Assembly (NCBI GenBank): GCA_949357655.1
Contig: CASHTG010000001.1
Coordinates: forward strand, 248,001-312,000
Reading direction: 5' to 3'
DNA: 64,000 nucleotides
Source of the DNA: Parascedosporium putredinis
Lineage: Eukaryota > Ascomycota > Sordariomycetes > Microascales > Microascaceae
Both the position numbers and the translations under genes were made by a program. Below are positions 51,003-62,033 of this stretch, in pieces. Position 1 is the stretch's first letter, and every line of letters begins with the position of its first letter. The notes under the pieces are model-generated. The model worked only from the letters and a program-made list of their open reading frames with translations, ran no database searches and was not told the DNA's origin.

Positions 51003-51938
51003 ATGTTTGGCATACCGAACGCAAAGAGGGTAAGGAGGAGCGAGTTGAATGACCGCTCCTCCGTTAGTTCTGACGAGTCTGATGAGGTTTCCCGAGATCG
51101 CCTGCGTGAGACACTCCACGCCAAACTGGCCAACAGCTTTGCCTGGGATCCCATCCCGGCACCGAAGGCCGCGTCCGCCCCGCCACAGACGCCATCAGTA
51201 CATTCCAGAACAATTCCTACAACCATGAGTGGCAATGTTAGCCAGCCCAAGGATCTTGCCGGCGAGGGCCGAGAGGAATCCACGGCAACGGATGAAGAGC
51301 AAGATGAGCCTCCTCCGGAGGAGTTTGAGTTTCGTCTCTTTGGTGGCCCCGGACTTGCCGCTACGAAGATCGTTCTGGAGAAGGACCGGCCCTACAAGCC
51401 CGGTGAGGGGACGATCGTGTCGAGGCGTCCCATCTCCTTCTACTTTTCCCGGCCAGCCACGGGCAACGCGCGAGCGCGGTACGAAGCCTCGGTCATGACG
51501 TTTGACCAGATCATGGAGCGAAGCCGACAGAGGCTCTGGGGACTAGAACGGCCGTGGAAAACCATTGCCACCATTAACATTTCATCCAAGGGCAAGGCAA
51601 AAGGTCCCTCAAACACTGCTACGGTAGCCGCCGCCGATGGGGATGAAATGAAAAGGACGAGGAAGCGACCAGGAAAGAAGATGCGAATCAAGAAGCGGAA
51701 GATGGCCGAAGTGAGCAAGGAGAGACGGGCAGCGGAGGAAAAGGCTAAGCTAGACAAGGAAGAGCACCTCAAGGCCAAGAAGAAGAGGCTGAATCTTGTC
51801 AAAAAGCTCAGGTCGAGAGCCAAGGCGAAGGAGAAGAAGCAAGCTGCGAGGGACGCGGCTGCTAAAGAAACCACAGAGGCAGAGGGCACGGCGTTGGAAA
51901 AAGAAGGGAGCCCTGCGTCTAGCAATACCCTCGATTAA
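51003..51938 (+). CDS. DUF2011-family fungal protein, basic, probably nuclear
   Basis: A single uninterrupted exon of 311 codons. The N-terminal third is Ser/Asp-rich and disordered. The conserved block at about residues 110-198 contains FEFRLFGGP, KIVLEKD, SRRPISFYFSRP and RQRLWGLERPWK, which I recognise as the fungal DUF2011 family of unknown function. The C-terminal ~90 residues are a strongly basic, Lys/Arg/Glu-rich predicted coiled coil (for example KRPGKKMRIKKRKMAEVSKE), with several possible nuclear or nucleolar localisation signals. No molecular role is established. It lies between vib-1 and ham-2, on the same strand as both. Unlike its neighbours it shows no frame break. Confidence 0.82.
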   Translation: MFGIPNAKRVRRSELNDRSSVSSDESDEVSRDRLRETLHAKLANSFAWDPIPAPKAASAPPQTPSVHSRTIPTTMSGNVSQPKDLAGEGREESTATDEEQDEPPPEEFEFRLFGGPGLAATKIVLEKDRPYKPGEGTIVSRRPISFYFSRPATGNARARYEASVMTFDQIMERSRQRLWGLERPWKTIATINISSKGKAKGPSNTATVAAADGDEMKRTRKRPGKKMRIKKRKMAEVSKERRAAEEKAKLDKEEHLKAKKKRLNLVKKLRSRAKAKEKKQAARDAAAKETTEAEGTALEKEGSPASSNTLD

Positions 51939-52794
51939 CGACAGTTTGTGCCTCAAAAATGAAACCGAGCCTGATTAGGATCTACTTCGTAGCATGAGGC
52001 GACTTGCATCTTTTAGGGCGAATAAACGAGACCATGAAAGAAGGAAACTATCTAAACCATGGTAGAATCCGTCTATTCTGTTAAATCTCTTCGAGCTGTC
52101 ACTGTTCTTCGTCAAGCTCGGGACTTGCTTGGCAAGCAGCTTCCTAAAGCTCCGTGATTACATAATACACACGGACACACACCAACCTCATCCAACTCGA
52201 GCTTTCTCAACCTCACCTCGTCAAATAAAGCGCCCGCCACGCGCGTCTCCCAAACCTACTGGCACCATCCGGAAGAGATTTGCTCACCACTCCTCTCCCG
52301 GCGGCTTTTTTGCTCTCTTCTTCTCCCCTCGCGAATACGAATAGAAAGACCCATTTCTTTTTCGTTCCCACGAGCGACCCAAGTTTGGACCAATTCGTAC
52401 ACTGCCACGACGTGCCCCTCCCCCACATTTTCCTGGTGACCAAAAGCTTGCCTCGCCCTTCACGGGAGGGACCAACGGAGAAAGGGAAAGGAATTGACGA
52501 AATAGCGGCCCTGGGCGTACGCAACGGCTTCGAGATTTATATTTACCCGAATCCAGCTTGACCTCGCCATTTGAAATCCTCTTGTCTCACAAGGAAGGGC
52601 GAAGCCATGCCCGGGTCGCCTGTCTGGCGTTGAGAAATTTCGCGAGAATAGGATTTAAACAAAGAAACAGGGGGTTATAGGGGCGACGGGAGAGAGGGTT
52701 GACGAGAGAGATAGAGAGTGGGTGTCGGGGAGGAACCAAACCAAGTCAAAAGACAGACGGAGACAGGGCCTACTCGATCGCCAAACGAAGAAAG
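51939..52794. other. Intergenic promoter region of ham-2
   Basis: An 850-base interval with no supported gene. It contains the DUF2011 3' flank and the promoter and leader of ham-2. Confidence 0.5.
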
Positions 52795-53029
52795 ATGTGG
52801 TCCCAAAAATGCCAGTGACCCCCAAGAGGCGCCTGAGGTCCTCCAACTCGCCGACGAGGTTGCTGACCTAGAGATTGCGAGTGAGGGTCCCGAAGTCCCG
52901 CGCGGAAGACCGACGCTGCAGCGAGGCCAGCAACCCGTCGCACCTCCGTCCGACCAGCCACCACAACCTCAGCAACAACCTCAGCAACAGCAACAGCCGC
53001 AACCCGACCAGCCCATTTCTCTTCCTCCC

Positions 53030-53061
<32 letters not shown>

Positions 53062-56000
53062 AAATATGACGGTCAACAAGCCACTGACTCCCTTTCGCTC
53101 ATGCAGCTCCGTCGCATCGTGGCCGACATCCGCCAGGTCGACCCTGTAGCCTACGATTTCACCTATACCGACACCGATGGTCTGGGTGAAGAAATCGATG
53201 AGTGGTTCGTCTACATGATGTGGCAGTGGATCCGCCTCAATGGCATTCAAAAGACATTCGAGTGGCAGTGGCAAGAGGAAAACGGCGGCGGGCCCCGGGC
53301 TGCGGACGTCCGGTGGGAAGATGTGAGCGAGCGGAAGCGGACCGGCTTCGTGCGCGCCGCCGTTGAGGCGCTGGCTGCCGCGGGCGACGCAGACGACGAT
53401 GTATCGGATCGCCTGACGCATATTGGCAAGATTGCCTACGTCGTGCTCGGCCGCTGGGGGATACAGCCGTCTCCACCGTTGGGGACGAGAAGAGGAAGTG
53501 CGTGGCGAGCGCACCACACCTGGACGCCATGGTGGAGGGCGTCAGGCTCGTCACGGCAGTAGGCGGGTTAGAGGTGGTATGGAAAGCTTTGAGGAACTGT
53601 TTTGAGCAGCTTTGGTCCGTTACCCCTTTTATTTCTTTCCCTCCATAGTGATTTATTTCATTGTAGGATCATCATTGCGGGAAAGACGTTGTGCTAACTC
53701 GGGGAGAGGGTTCTACATGTGCAGGGACGACACACAGACTCCAGGCCACACGGAGCTTCAAATGGCTCAAGAAGAGCTTCTTAACCTGATGACCATCATG
53801 TACATGGCCATGCAACTAGCAATCAGCCGATCGGGCGAGCTTCAGGAAACCAGGAAGCAGCTCCGTAAGTGCACAGATCTCCAAGCTCCCTCGGGACACC
53901 TTCCTTCTCAACTGCGTGGCGTTTACCACACGTTTGAACCCTTTGCATACTAACTCTTAGGAATAGGCGCGCTAAGCCCGAGCCTCCCTAACTTCATGCT
54001 CCTTGCGACTTCGAGGCTTAGATGGGATGACGCCGGATTTTTGCCGCAGCCTCAGGTTTGTTTAACCTTGTCTCCCCTGTCTTGTCTTGCTTAAGGGGGC
54101 ATCATCTTGGCCTTCGACGCTAACCTGGTTTAGATGTTTCTTCTACTTTGGAAGTCCCTCCTGCTCATTTTTGGTGGCACCGAGGAGCTCGTGGCGGCCA
54201 AGAGGGAAACGCGCGAGACCCCGGAGGATGGTAAGGAAAAGGACATTATTACGGCGTCCCCCTTGACTACCACGCGTTCCGCCAAGAAATCACCTCGAAG
54301 TACCCGGCCTACATTCCTCCCCCATGCGCCATCCCCTGGAGGCCGACAACACGTCCCTGCTGCCCCCGCTGCCTAACCAGCCGTCTAAGAGCGGTGCCAA
54401 TAGCGGGATCCTGCAGTATCCGTCAAGTCACCAGAGCAGTGGGGCCTCCATCCTCCACCAACCCGTACATATCGCAACGCCTGTGCCATCCCCACCGCCC
54501 TCGCCCGCGGCGGGCGGCAAGGGCGGCAAAAAGCAAAACTACCAGACGAACCAAAACTTCCCTTCCTCTACCCGCCCCTGGACTCAACAAGCAATACGGC
54601 CGGTGGTAAGGACCCCGCGGGCATCCAGAGCCTGCTTCTCCACCGCAAGTGGGAGGGCAGCGACATCCCCGCGTCGATCCTCGAAGCTGGTGACATCTTT
54701 TCCCGCCGTGTGAGAATGACACGCGCCGCCCGCCAGCTCTGGGATGAGCGCGAGGCCTTCATCAAATTCGACCGCGGCTGGGAGCCTGACCAAGAAGACG
54801 ATGACGACGATGACGACGACGACGATATCGAGGAGCTATTTTTGGATGAGCTGAGCGAGGAGGAGCGGAAGGAGATTGAGGCTCTAAGGAAAGGCTACAG
54901 GGAGAAGCCGCCACCGCCAGATCGCTTGGTCGATCTAGGACCTAAGAAGAACGTAAGCAAGGAGGTAGAGAGGCAGCTAAACGCGGTTGAGGATTTCTAT
55001 GTAAGCACGGTTCCCGAACCCCATATTCATCTTTTCGCTTTGTCTACCTTTCCCTTGTCTTTCGGCTTTTGCCGCGCACCCCGCTTCTTGTTGTACTGAC
55101 AGACTGTTCGACCCTGGCCACTAGCGCGAGAGTCTACCCAACTTGCAATCACTCGTCATCGTTCTCCTCAAAGCAATTCTGGTTAATATCACAGCAGTCA
55201 TAGTGCAGGGTCCGGCGAACCAGCAGCACCCTGGCATGGCCAACCGAGGTCCCAACGGCCATATTAACGGCGTAGGGCAGGCGCAGGGCCCCGGCTCTAA
55301 CGGGTCCCCTGCGCCGGCGCTGTCGATCGAAGATATTGACGCCGCCCGAACGCGGGAGATTACTGCCAAGGCGGCAACGGGAATTCTCTTGCTTACCCTA
55401 AAGTGGTTCAAAGTTTCTCGTGCGTCTATTTCTTTCCCTCTTCATGTTGGTTCCTCTTTATGTCTTAGGGCCTTTTGTTAACACACGTCGCCTTTTAGAT
55501 GTCCTCAAGTTTGAGTACCTCACGCAACTCCTTTTGGATTCTAACTACATCCCTCTCGTGCTCAAACTTTTGCACATCAGGATATCCAACAAGTTGTGGA
55601 TAGTAAGACAGACCGGGTTGAGCATAGGTGAGTCCTCGTGATCTTATCCTTGATCATGTCCCTTCGGGCAATTTAGTGCCCGACACTTTCTAACGCTAGT
55701 TTTAATTGGGCGCTTAGCTTCTTCCGATTCTGTAATCTACGCTCGAGGCTAAGAGAGCAGCCTGATCTAGACTCCCCGGCACCCCCGGATCTAAATCCTA
55801 CGGAATTCGATGACGAGAGTGAAGATGAGGCGTGCCCGCCACCCATCAGGCTTCGCCGCTCCCCGCCGCCGCCGGTACCATTGGCACCGACTTCACCACC
55901 GGAAGCTCAACTAACGGGCCGACCCGAGGTAGACGAATTAGGGTACCCGATCAATGACCTCCCACGGGAGCCCATCACTGATTTTCGTGGCGCAACTTTT

Positions 56001-56503
56001 TCACGCACATCAACTACTTGCGTGTGATGCAAAAGATATGCAAGGGCAAAGCGCACCGCAACCTACTCCTCGTGTCGTATAAGTCGTCCAATATCCTGCG
56101 GAAGTCGCTCAAGGTACCGCAGCCCGAGCTACGGCTCTACACGCTTAAGCTCTTCAAGAACCAGGTACCTTATTGCGGCCGCAAGTGGCGGCAGAGCAAC
56201 ATGCGGGTTATTACGGCCGTGTACCTACACTGCCGACCGGAGCTGCGCGACGAATGGCTCGCGGGCAGCGACGTGGACGCTGAGGTCGACTCGGCCGTAC
56301 CCCTCGAGCAGGCGCTGCGCGGCCTCGCCCACTGGTTCAATATCCGCCGGTACCCTGACGGCGTGGCACCCGGCGTGCGCGCCTCAGTGCGTCAAGAGCA
56401 GGATTTCTTCTCCAGGGAGGTGGATAGATTGGAGGTGGCGTGGGTGGATGATGCAGAAATAGCCGACTGGGAGCAGGAAGCAGCCTTGGCGATGGGGTAT
56501 TAA
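52795..56503 (+). CDS. ham-2: STRIPAK complex subunit HAM-2 / Far11 / STRIP1 homologue
   Basis: Scaffold subunit of the striatin-interacting phosphatase and kinase complex, needed for hyphal fusion in Neurospora (HAM-2) and fruiting in Sordaria (PRO22); yeast counterpart Far11. Exons: 52795-53614, 53725-53864, 53961-54055, 54134-55000, 55125-55419, 55499-55627 and 55718-56503, all GT-AG, several with CTAAC branch sites. A Gln-rich N-terminus is followed by the N1221-type domain (RRIVADIRQVDPVAYDF, EEIDEWFVY), hydrophobic stretches (MFLLLWKSLLLIFGG; SLVIVLLKAILVN), a poly-Asp block and a C-terminal DUF3402-type domain (FFTHINYLRVMQKICKGK, RKWRQSNMRVITAVY). The start is uncertain: the ATG at 52795 needs two restored bases before residue 10. 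Further one-base losses lie near 53080, 53456-53460, 54258-54266, 54333-54336, 54560-54562, 55568-55571 and 55982-55985. Counted from Met 53101, restoring them gives exactly 944 codons including the stop; total length about 1046 residues. Confidence 0.9.
52965..53065 (+). repeat. CAG/CAA-rich repeat encoding poly-Gln of HAM-2
   Basis: A run of CAG, CAA and CCG codons encodes Gln/Pro-rich sequence ending in eight Gln before the conserved domain. Mixed CAG and CAA use indicates a selected or old tract rather than a fresh pure-triplet expansion. Confidence 0.85.
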
Positions 56504-57143
56504 CATGGGAAAATTTCCGAAAGGGGTGGGTGGAAGCGCCAAGTCTCGTTTTCCTTGTTCTTTTTTCTTTTTTGAGACCCCCCTCCCCCTCCAACCCGCG
56601 TCTTGAGAGACGTTAGGGGACGATGGGGTTTTCTTATCTTAGAGCTCGAGGAGTCTAGAGGGGGCAGAGGGGGCAGAGGGCGGGAGACGAATGTTCCTTG
56701 GGAGTTTTTGTGCGTCCGATGTCTTGGTGTTCATGGACCCCCTCCTCACCCCCATCTTGCCATCCATGTGTCAAAAAGGGTTTTGGGAATTCATTTGTAT
56801 TAGTTTATCAAGTAGCGGAACAGAAGAATTATGAAACTCAAGATAAAGAATGAATTGACTTCGTAAATTGTTCCTTAGTAACCGGTTGTTAAAAACCGCC
56901 TATAAACGATGGGGAAAAACGCCGTTTCCGTGTGTGCTAAAGCTCTAATTGCGATGAAAGAGAGCCCCAGAGCCATGATGAAGGCCATTTGCCGCCCTTT
57001 AAACTCCGGCCTGAAAGAAAAAAAAAGCTTGGTATCCTAGTAAATGCTATTGCCATTCCCCTCCCTCTCTCACCATATGGTACTCGAAGACAACTGTCTC
57101 TTCATTCTTTCCCCACCATTCTTTTCTTTGGTATTTAGGGAAT
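56504..57143. other. Short intergenic region between convergent ham-2 and MARVEL genes
   Basis: About 640 bases shared by two facing 3' ends. No coding sequence is seen. Confidence 0.55.
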
Positions 57144-58660
57144 TTAAGCATTGTACACGCCGTCCGAGTATCTGTTCGCAGGCGGCGCCTCGTATCCCTG
57201 CGGTCGCGCCTGAAGTTGTGGCTGGCTCCGCGCAGAGCGGGGATCTCGGGAGACGGGCCTCAGGTTTTCGTAGGGGCCCATGGGGAAGTAAATCTCGCTT
57301 GGGGGCGGCCGGAGGAGGAGGAGGGTAGCTCGCCGAGCTGAGTGGAAGACGAGGTGTGGCCTACCGTGCTGGCGGGTAGAGAGGCGGAGGGGGTGGTAAG
57401 TACCGGCAACAAGGTGAGGGAAGGAGTTGCGGTGGAGCGGGGGCCGGCGGGGTGGCCTTGGTGAGTGGGAGAAGGGCGGAACCCGACGTCTGAGTACGAA
57501 GGGGAGGGTCGTTGTTGATGAGGGTGTTGCTGCTGCTGTTCTTGTCGCTGGCGGAAGGAATTGGAGAAGGGTGCGGGGCCATCGTCGATCGGAGAGACGG
57601 CCTGGGCGGGATAGCTATCGTAGCGGGCGAGGCCGGGCTCGGGAGCCGGAGGGGCGGGGACGCGCTGGTAGCCCTGGGTGCCAAAGCGGTGTAAGCGGCT
57701 AGTGCTGTTGTTGCTGCCCGTGGTGCCAGCGTTGGCTAGGCCAAGATCGGATTCGGCGCCGAAGCGTTGCTCAGGGGGACCTGCGCGGCGGAGTGGTAAT
57801 CCGAGGGACTAGGGCGGGGCCGTCGAACTTCGGAGACGTGGATATAGTCGTCTCCACCGATGGCGCCGGAGGCAACGGGGGCCGTCGTAATGCTGCTGCT
57901 GCTCAAAGCTGGGGCGGCCGTTGAGATGTTGTGGTTGGGTGTGTTGGGGAAGGACGTTCTCGGGGGCGACTAAGGTAGCGGCGTGGCGGTGGTTGCGAGA
58001 GAAGAGAGAGCGTAACCAGCCCTTCTTTTTATCCGGGACAGCCGGGGCGAAGGGATCGTCAGGGTAGGAGCCCGGGTACGAGGTGGAGGCACTATCTTTG
58101 AGGGGCTCCTGCGACATGGAGAGCGTCTGACGCTTCTCGCGGTGGTGGTTACGGCCAAGGTAGAGGGAGGTGGCGATGGAGCCGATAAACATGAATATCA
58201 TGAGGATAGAGACGGCGAGGCAGGCGGCGAGGAGGCGACAAGCGTCGCCGTACTTGGGAAGGGCCATAAAGCCGCCGTGATCGTCGTCGCTAACCTTGTC
58301 CGCGGCATCGCCCTTGCCGAAGGCGGTGTCGACCTCGCCGGAGCAGCTCCCCGCGCCGCCGCGATTGGCGACGGCGACGTAGATAAAGGCGGAAGCAAAG
58401 GCGACGTCGAGGATCATGTTGATAAATGAGGGAAATGTGCGGCCGGCGAAGAATCGGTTGGCTATGAGGCAGGCGATGGCGTAAGCGACGGTGATACCGG
58501 CGATGCCCTCGACGGCGCGGACAAACGTTGGGGTGGAGAGGCCCCGATTCGCGAGGGCGCCGAGGGTGTATGAGTAGATGGCGAGGATGACGACGGCACC
58601 GGTCAGCTGGAGAGACCGGAGGAGGGTCTGGGTCGTCTTGAGGACGGGCCCGCGAGACAT
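57144..58660 (-). CDS. MARVEL-domain membrane protein with long cytosolic tail
   Basis: The start MSRGPVLKTTQ at 58660 is chosen because the frame upstream to 58900 encodes Arg-rich, non-conserved leader sequence. Four hydrophobic helices fill the first ~170 residues (LTGAVVILAIYSYTLGALA; GIAGITVAYAIACLIANRFF; FINMILDVAFASAFIYVAVA; LLAACLAVSILMIFMFIGSI), with an acidic extracellular loop containing a Cys. This is the four-helix MARVEL arrangement typical of fungal plasma-membrane proteins. The tail is Pro/Gln-rich. It shifts frame at a C run (57877-57881), again at 57774-57778, and at least once more near 57320-57380. Read through, it continues as GGDDYIHVSEV, RFGAESDLGLANAG, SPSYSDVGF and EIYFPMGPYENLRPV to a TAA at 57144-57146, about 505 residues in all. 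It converges with ham-2. Confidence 0.82.
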
Positions 58661-60808
58661 GGTGGGCGAAGAAGATTCTCTCCGGCGAGGGGGAAATGGG
58701 GTGAGTGGTGATTCTTGAGGGTGAACCCTACAGAGGTGAAGTCGAAGAAGGGTTAAGAAGAGGTGGGAGCGGGGGATAAGAAAGCGTAGCCTCCTCGCCT
58801 TGAGTTCGGCAGGCGCCTTGTTAGAAGGGAGAGTGGCCTTGTGTGAGGCGTGTTGGACAGCGGTTTCCCCTCTTCTACTGGTTGTTCGTCGCCTCAACAA
58901 TAAGGAGTGTTCCTTTGTCTGATTGTTATTCTTGTTTCCCCTCCCCGTTTGTCTACTATTGTGTGCGTGTTTATCTCGGGATGCAGGTATGACAAGGCAA
59001 CTCGTGCAGAACGCCTAGATTCATTGGCCAGGCTGGTCGGTCGCGAGGGGTGAAACCGCCCCGGCAGGCGTGGTTGGTGGGGTTATGTGTATGTGTCGTC
59101 ACGCACAAATGTGCAGAGGAGTCCACAGACTTATCTTCTTTTCTAAACGAAGACTGTCCAAGCAAAGAAAAAAAAGGTCGAGGCTGGCGATAAAGAGTGT
59201 AGATCAAAAATGAAGAAAAAGGAAAAGAAGCAATTGAAGGTTTGTAAGAAGAGAAAAAGAGACTCAATGTGAAAGAGTGGCTTGACAAAGGCTAAGCAAG
59301 GGACGCGACTAATAGTTCTCCAGCCAAGAAATTGAAGCTTCGCCTCCTCAACCCCAGCCAAGCAGCGTCCTCCTTTACCCCATAGTATTGCTCCTTCTTG
59401 CCTCCTTTGACCAACTATTAGCTTCTATTGAGCTGACGAAGCGGCTCGTGGCTGGATGTGGTGATGACATCACTTTTTTGTTACATTATTCTGGTGGTCC
59501 CTTTTTTTCTTTTTTAGTAATTACTGGGTGGGTTTTCGTTTTGACACTGGCCTGACTCTCAAGTCCCTTGTCTCTCAAGTTCTTTTTTGGTTGATTGTCA
59601 GAGACCCCAAGAGGGCTGGGCTGCCGATTGGATCTCGGGAAGGAAGGGCCCTTTTTCAAGGAGGCTCTGCGGCGGCAGGTGGAGGGGACCACTACCGGCT
59701 TCAGGAATAGATCATGCAGCAAAGTACCTTTGTGTGTAATAAAGCGGAAAAAGGTACAATAACGCTGCTTGGGGCGAGGAGCGTCCACGCGAGGTGGCGG
59801 AGCGAACCGCGTAATCCAATAATGCCCGCTCTCCGCCTCAGCTGATGCGTCAGGATGTCGACAAACGAGGCAGACGAAAGAACGCCCGGCGCCAAGCAGA
59901 AACAAACAGAAAGGAAACTCGGCACCGGAGCTTAGACATGAGGGGTTGGAAGGGGAGGGAGGAAGAATTAAAGAAAAAATGATCGCCACTGCATCATTGT
60001 TCGGCTTCATCATGCCTTGACCAAGCACCAAAACAACCTGTGATACTGCTAATAAATGCTATATATCTTCAAATTGGTTCGGAATACTCTAGTTCTGTGC
60101 ATTGGCCCAAATGGCCTTTTTCTCATCATCATTTCTGTTCCTTGAGGAATTTGAAGCCAAGAAGCAAGGAGGGAGGGGAAAAAAAAAGAAACAAAAAAGA
60201 AAAGAAAGAAAATCCCTTGGCTTGGCGTGTTTGGCCGCGTGCCGAGAGCTCGCGCCTTAACCGATGCCACGCAAGCGTCCCCTATTCTACAGATGCTAAC
60301 CAAAGATCCACTCGAACTCAGTTGATCCCACGAGTGATGGGGACAGGGGTTATTGAACTAGTCAATTACTTTGGCAGATGCTCGCCCGGGGTTTCCGGGC
60401 CCTCGAGGACTTCGGCGAGGTCCCGGAGAGGATCACCCATTGAACAACCTTGAAGCCGCAGGTTGATCAATGATGTTTGGTCCCAGATTGGTGACCTTTT
60501 CAAGCCCGCACAAGCCGGTCCCCGACGTTCATATTGAAATTGAATCCATAGGTAAAAAAAATTCAACGGATTACCTTATATTCTGCTTTGGTACACATTA
60601 GCCTCCCTCGGAGTACACTAGAAAAAGAATGACCCATTTGAGACTCCTCTGTCCCCAGAAAATCTCAAAAATACATCTGTAGCTAAGGAACTGAACAAAA
60701 CAATGCTAAAGATTCCCGGCAAACCTTGATGGTGTAATTTATGGGTTAGTGATAAAGGCTTAAGCTCCTTTATTCCTCTCCGCCCCAAATCCTATCGTCT
60801 CAATCCGC
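58661..60808. other. Intergenic region with no supported gene
   Basis: The part next to 58660 is probably the MARVEL gene promoter and leader. The rest, to the end of the gag-like ORF, shows only motif-free frames, for example a 181-codon minus-strand frame at 59486-60031. Confidence 0.45.
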
Positions 60809-61765
60809 TCAACGCCGGGCAAGGCACCGTGATATTATCCGCAACCTCCCCCGCCTCCTCAACACCTGATTCAGAGCCCTTCCTACACGATTCCGATCCG
60901 ATATATCTATATTATTAGAACTGATGACCCTGTCGCCAGCTATCCCGACCCTGTTCTCGCCTGGTATTCTTTGCCCTGGGCGAGAGTATTTTTCCTGGGC
61001 TAGAGTACTGATGGTGGACCCGCAGTTCTTGATTGTCATGGTAAACTGTTCGAGCGTCGTGTCCACTGTCGGTCGAGCAAACCCTAATACCATCTGGATG
61101 GGCCCATCGAATGCTTCAAACGCGCTGATCAGTTGCGCATGATCGTTCATGCCGCATGCCTTGGCGTTACGGACGACGATGATGACAAAAATCATCATGT
61201 CCTTATTTTGGAAGGCATCCCACAACGTATATCTTGCCTTGGTGAGTCGGGCAAACGCCGATGCATGGTCTGGGCAAAAATCCTTCTCCAACCTGGTAGC
61301 TACGACTTCTATCGATGCCGTGTGCAATGCCAAACGTTCAGCAGCTGTCAGAATCTGCAGATGCCAAACCAGCGCAGAACCGAGTAGGCACCTATCCCAC
61401 ACTAACCGGATTAGGGCTTCGCCATGGATGGCTGCACGGTGCCGCAGACGCGAAGTAAAGATGAAAACATCCGTGAAAATCGTGATATCTGTCTCCATAG
61501 AAATCCCCGTGCCGTCATCAGGGGCATCCGGGTTAAAGTATCCGATGTGCTCCGGTTCCAGGCCAATGAAAGTAGTATCTGCCGTTGGGAGAGATGGTTG
61601 GCGAAAATCCGCCATCACCTCTCTGACGACTTGGGAGATATTGTCCCTCACAGTCTGTAGTTCGTCAACAAATTCTTGCATGCTGATGCATTGGTCACCA
61701 TCAAGCGTAGTAGCTGTGGAAGCAATGGCACTATTGGCAGAATTGACCCTTTCGTCGTCCGACAT
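60809..61765 (-). CDS. Retrotransposon gag-like protein, solitary
   Basis: An uninterrupted 318-codon ORF. The protein has an N-terminal polar/coiled segment (MQEFVDELQTVRDNISQVVR), then the block EPEHIGYFNPDAPDDGTG followed by VFIFTSRLRH and a helix-rich core with LLGSALVWH and ARLTKARYTLWDAFQNKD. This is the layout of the short gag-like proteins scattered in filamentous ascomycete genomes, in which a GYFDPN-like segment precedes a gag domain. The C-terminus is basic. I see no zinc knuckle, protease, reverse transcriptase or integrase on either side, and no obvious long terminal repeats, so it is either a remnant of a retroelement or a domesticated copy. That it stayed open while its surroundings are degenerate is notable. 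Confidence 0.72.
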   Translation of the reverse strand: MSDDERVNSANSAIASTATTLDGDQCISMQEFVDELQTVRDNISQVVREVMADFRQPSLPTADTTFIGLEPEHIGYFNPDAPDDGTGISMETDITIFTDVFIFTSRLRHRAAIHGEALIRLVWDRCLLGSALVWHLQILTAAERLALHTASIEVVATRLEKDFCPDHASAFARLTKARYTLWDAFQNKDMMIFVIIVVRNAKACGMNDHAQLISAFEAFDGPIQMVLGFARPTVDTTLEQFTMTIKNCGSTISTLAQEKYSRPGQRIPGENRVGIAGDRVISSNNIDISDRNRVGRALNQVLRRRGRLRIISRCLARR

Positions 61766-62033
61766 ACTAAGCTCCCACCTTTAAGGACCTTGTTGATGAA
61801 CGGTGGAGCTGTTTTAGCGTGCTCTATAATGTTGCCTAGAATTTCGCGTATCGCTCTAGTTACCTGTAGTAGGATCGAGCCTGGTAAGCCCGTGTCCCAG
61901 AGGCTGTTTTTTGATTCCCACACCGTCGACGTCTATGCACGGCGCCTTGCCTAATGATCAGGGACTGGTCTGGTGTTTTCAAAAAGGGGCAGCTGCTTTG
62001 ATAAATTGAAAATTGGCGTTTCTTTGACGGAAG

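Noticed and set aside
53101..55641. Several separate small genes over the ham-2 region
   Set aside because: All pieces join through canonical introns and one-base repairs into one STRIPAK subunit with divisible total length.
10834..56503. Programmed -1 ribosomal frameshifting as a genome-wide system
   Set aside because: The sites share no slippery heptamer or downstream structure, differ from gene to gene, and occur up to nine times in one gene; missing bases in the assembly are a simpler account.
57361..57684. 107-codon minus-strand ORF in the MARVEL gene tail
   Set aside because: It is a shadow frame; the neighbouring frame reads SPIDDGPAPFSN and SPSYSDVGF and connects to the real C-terminus.
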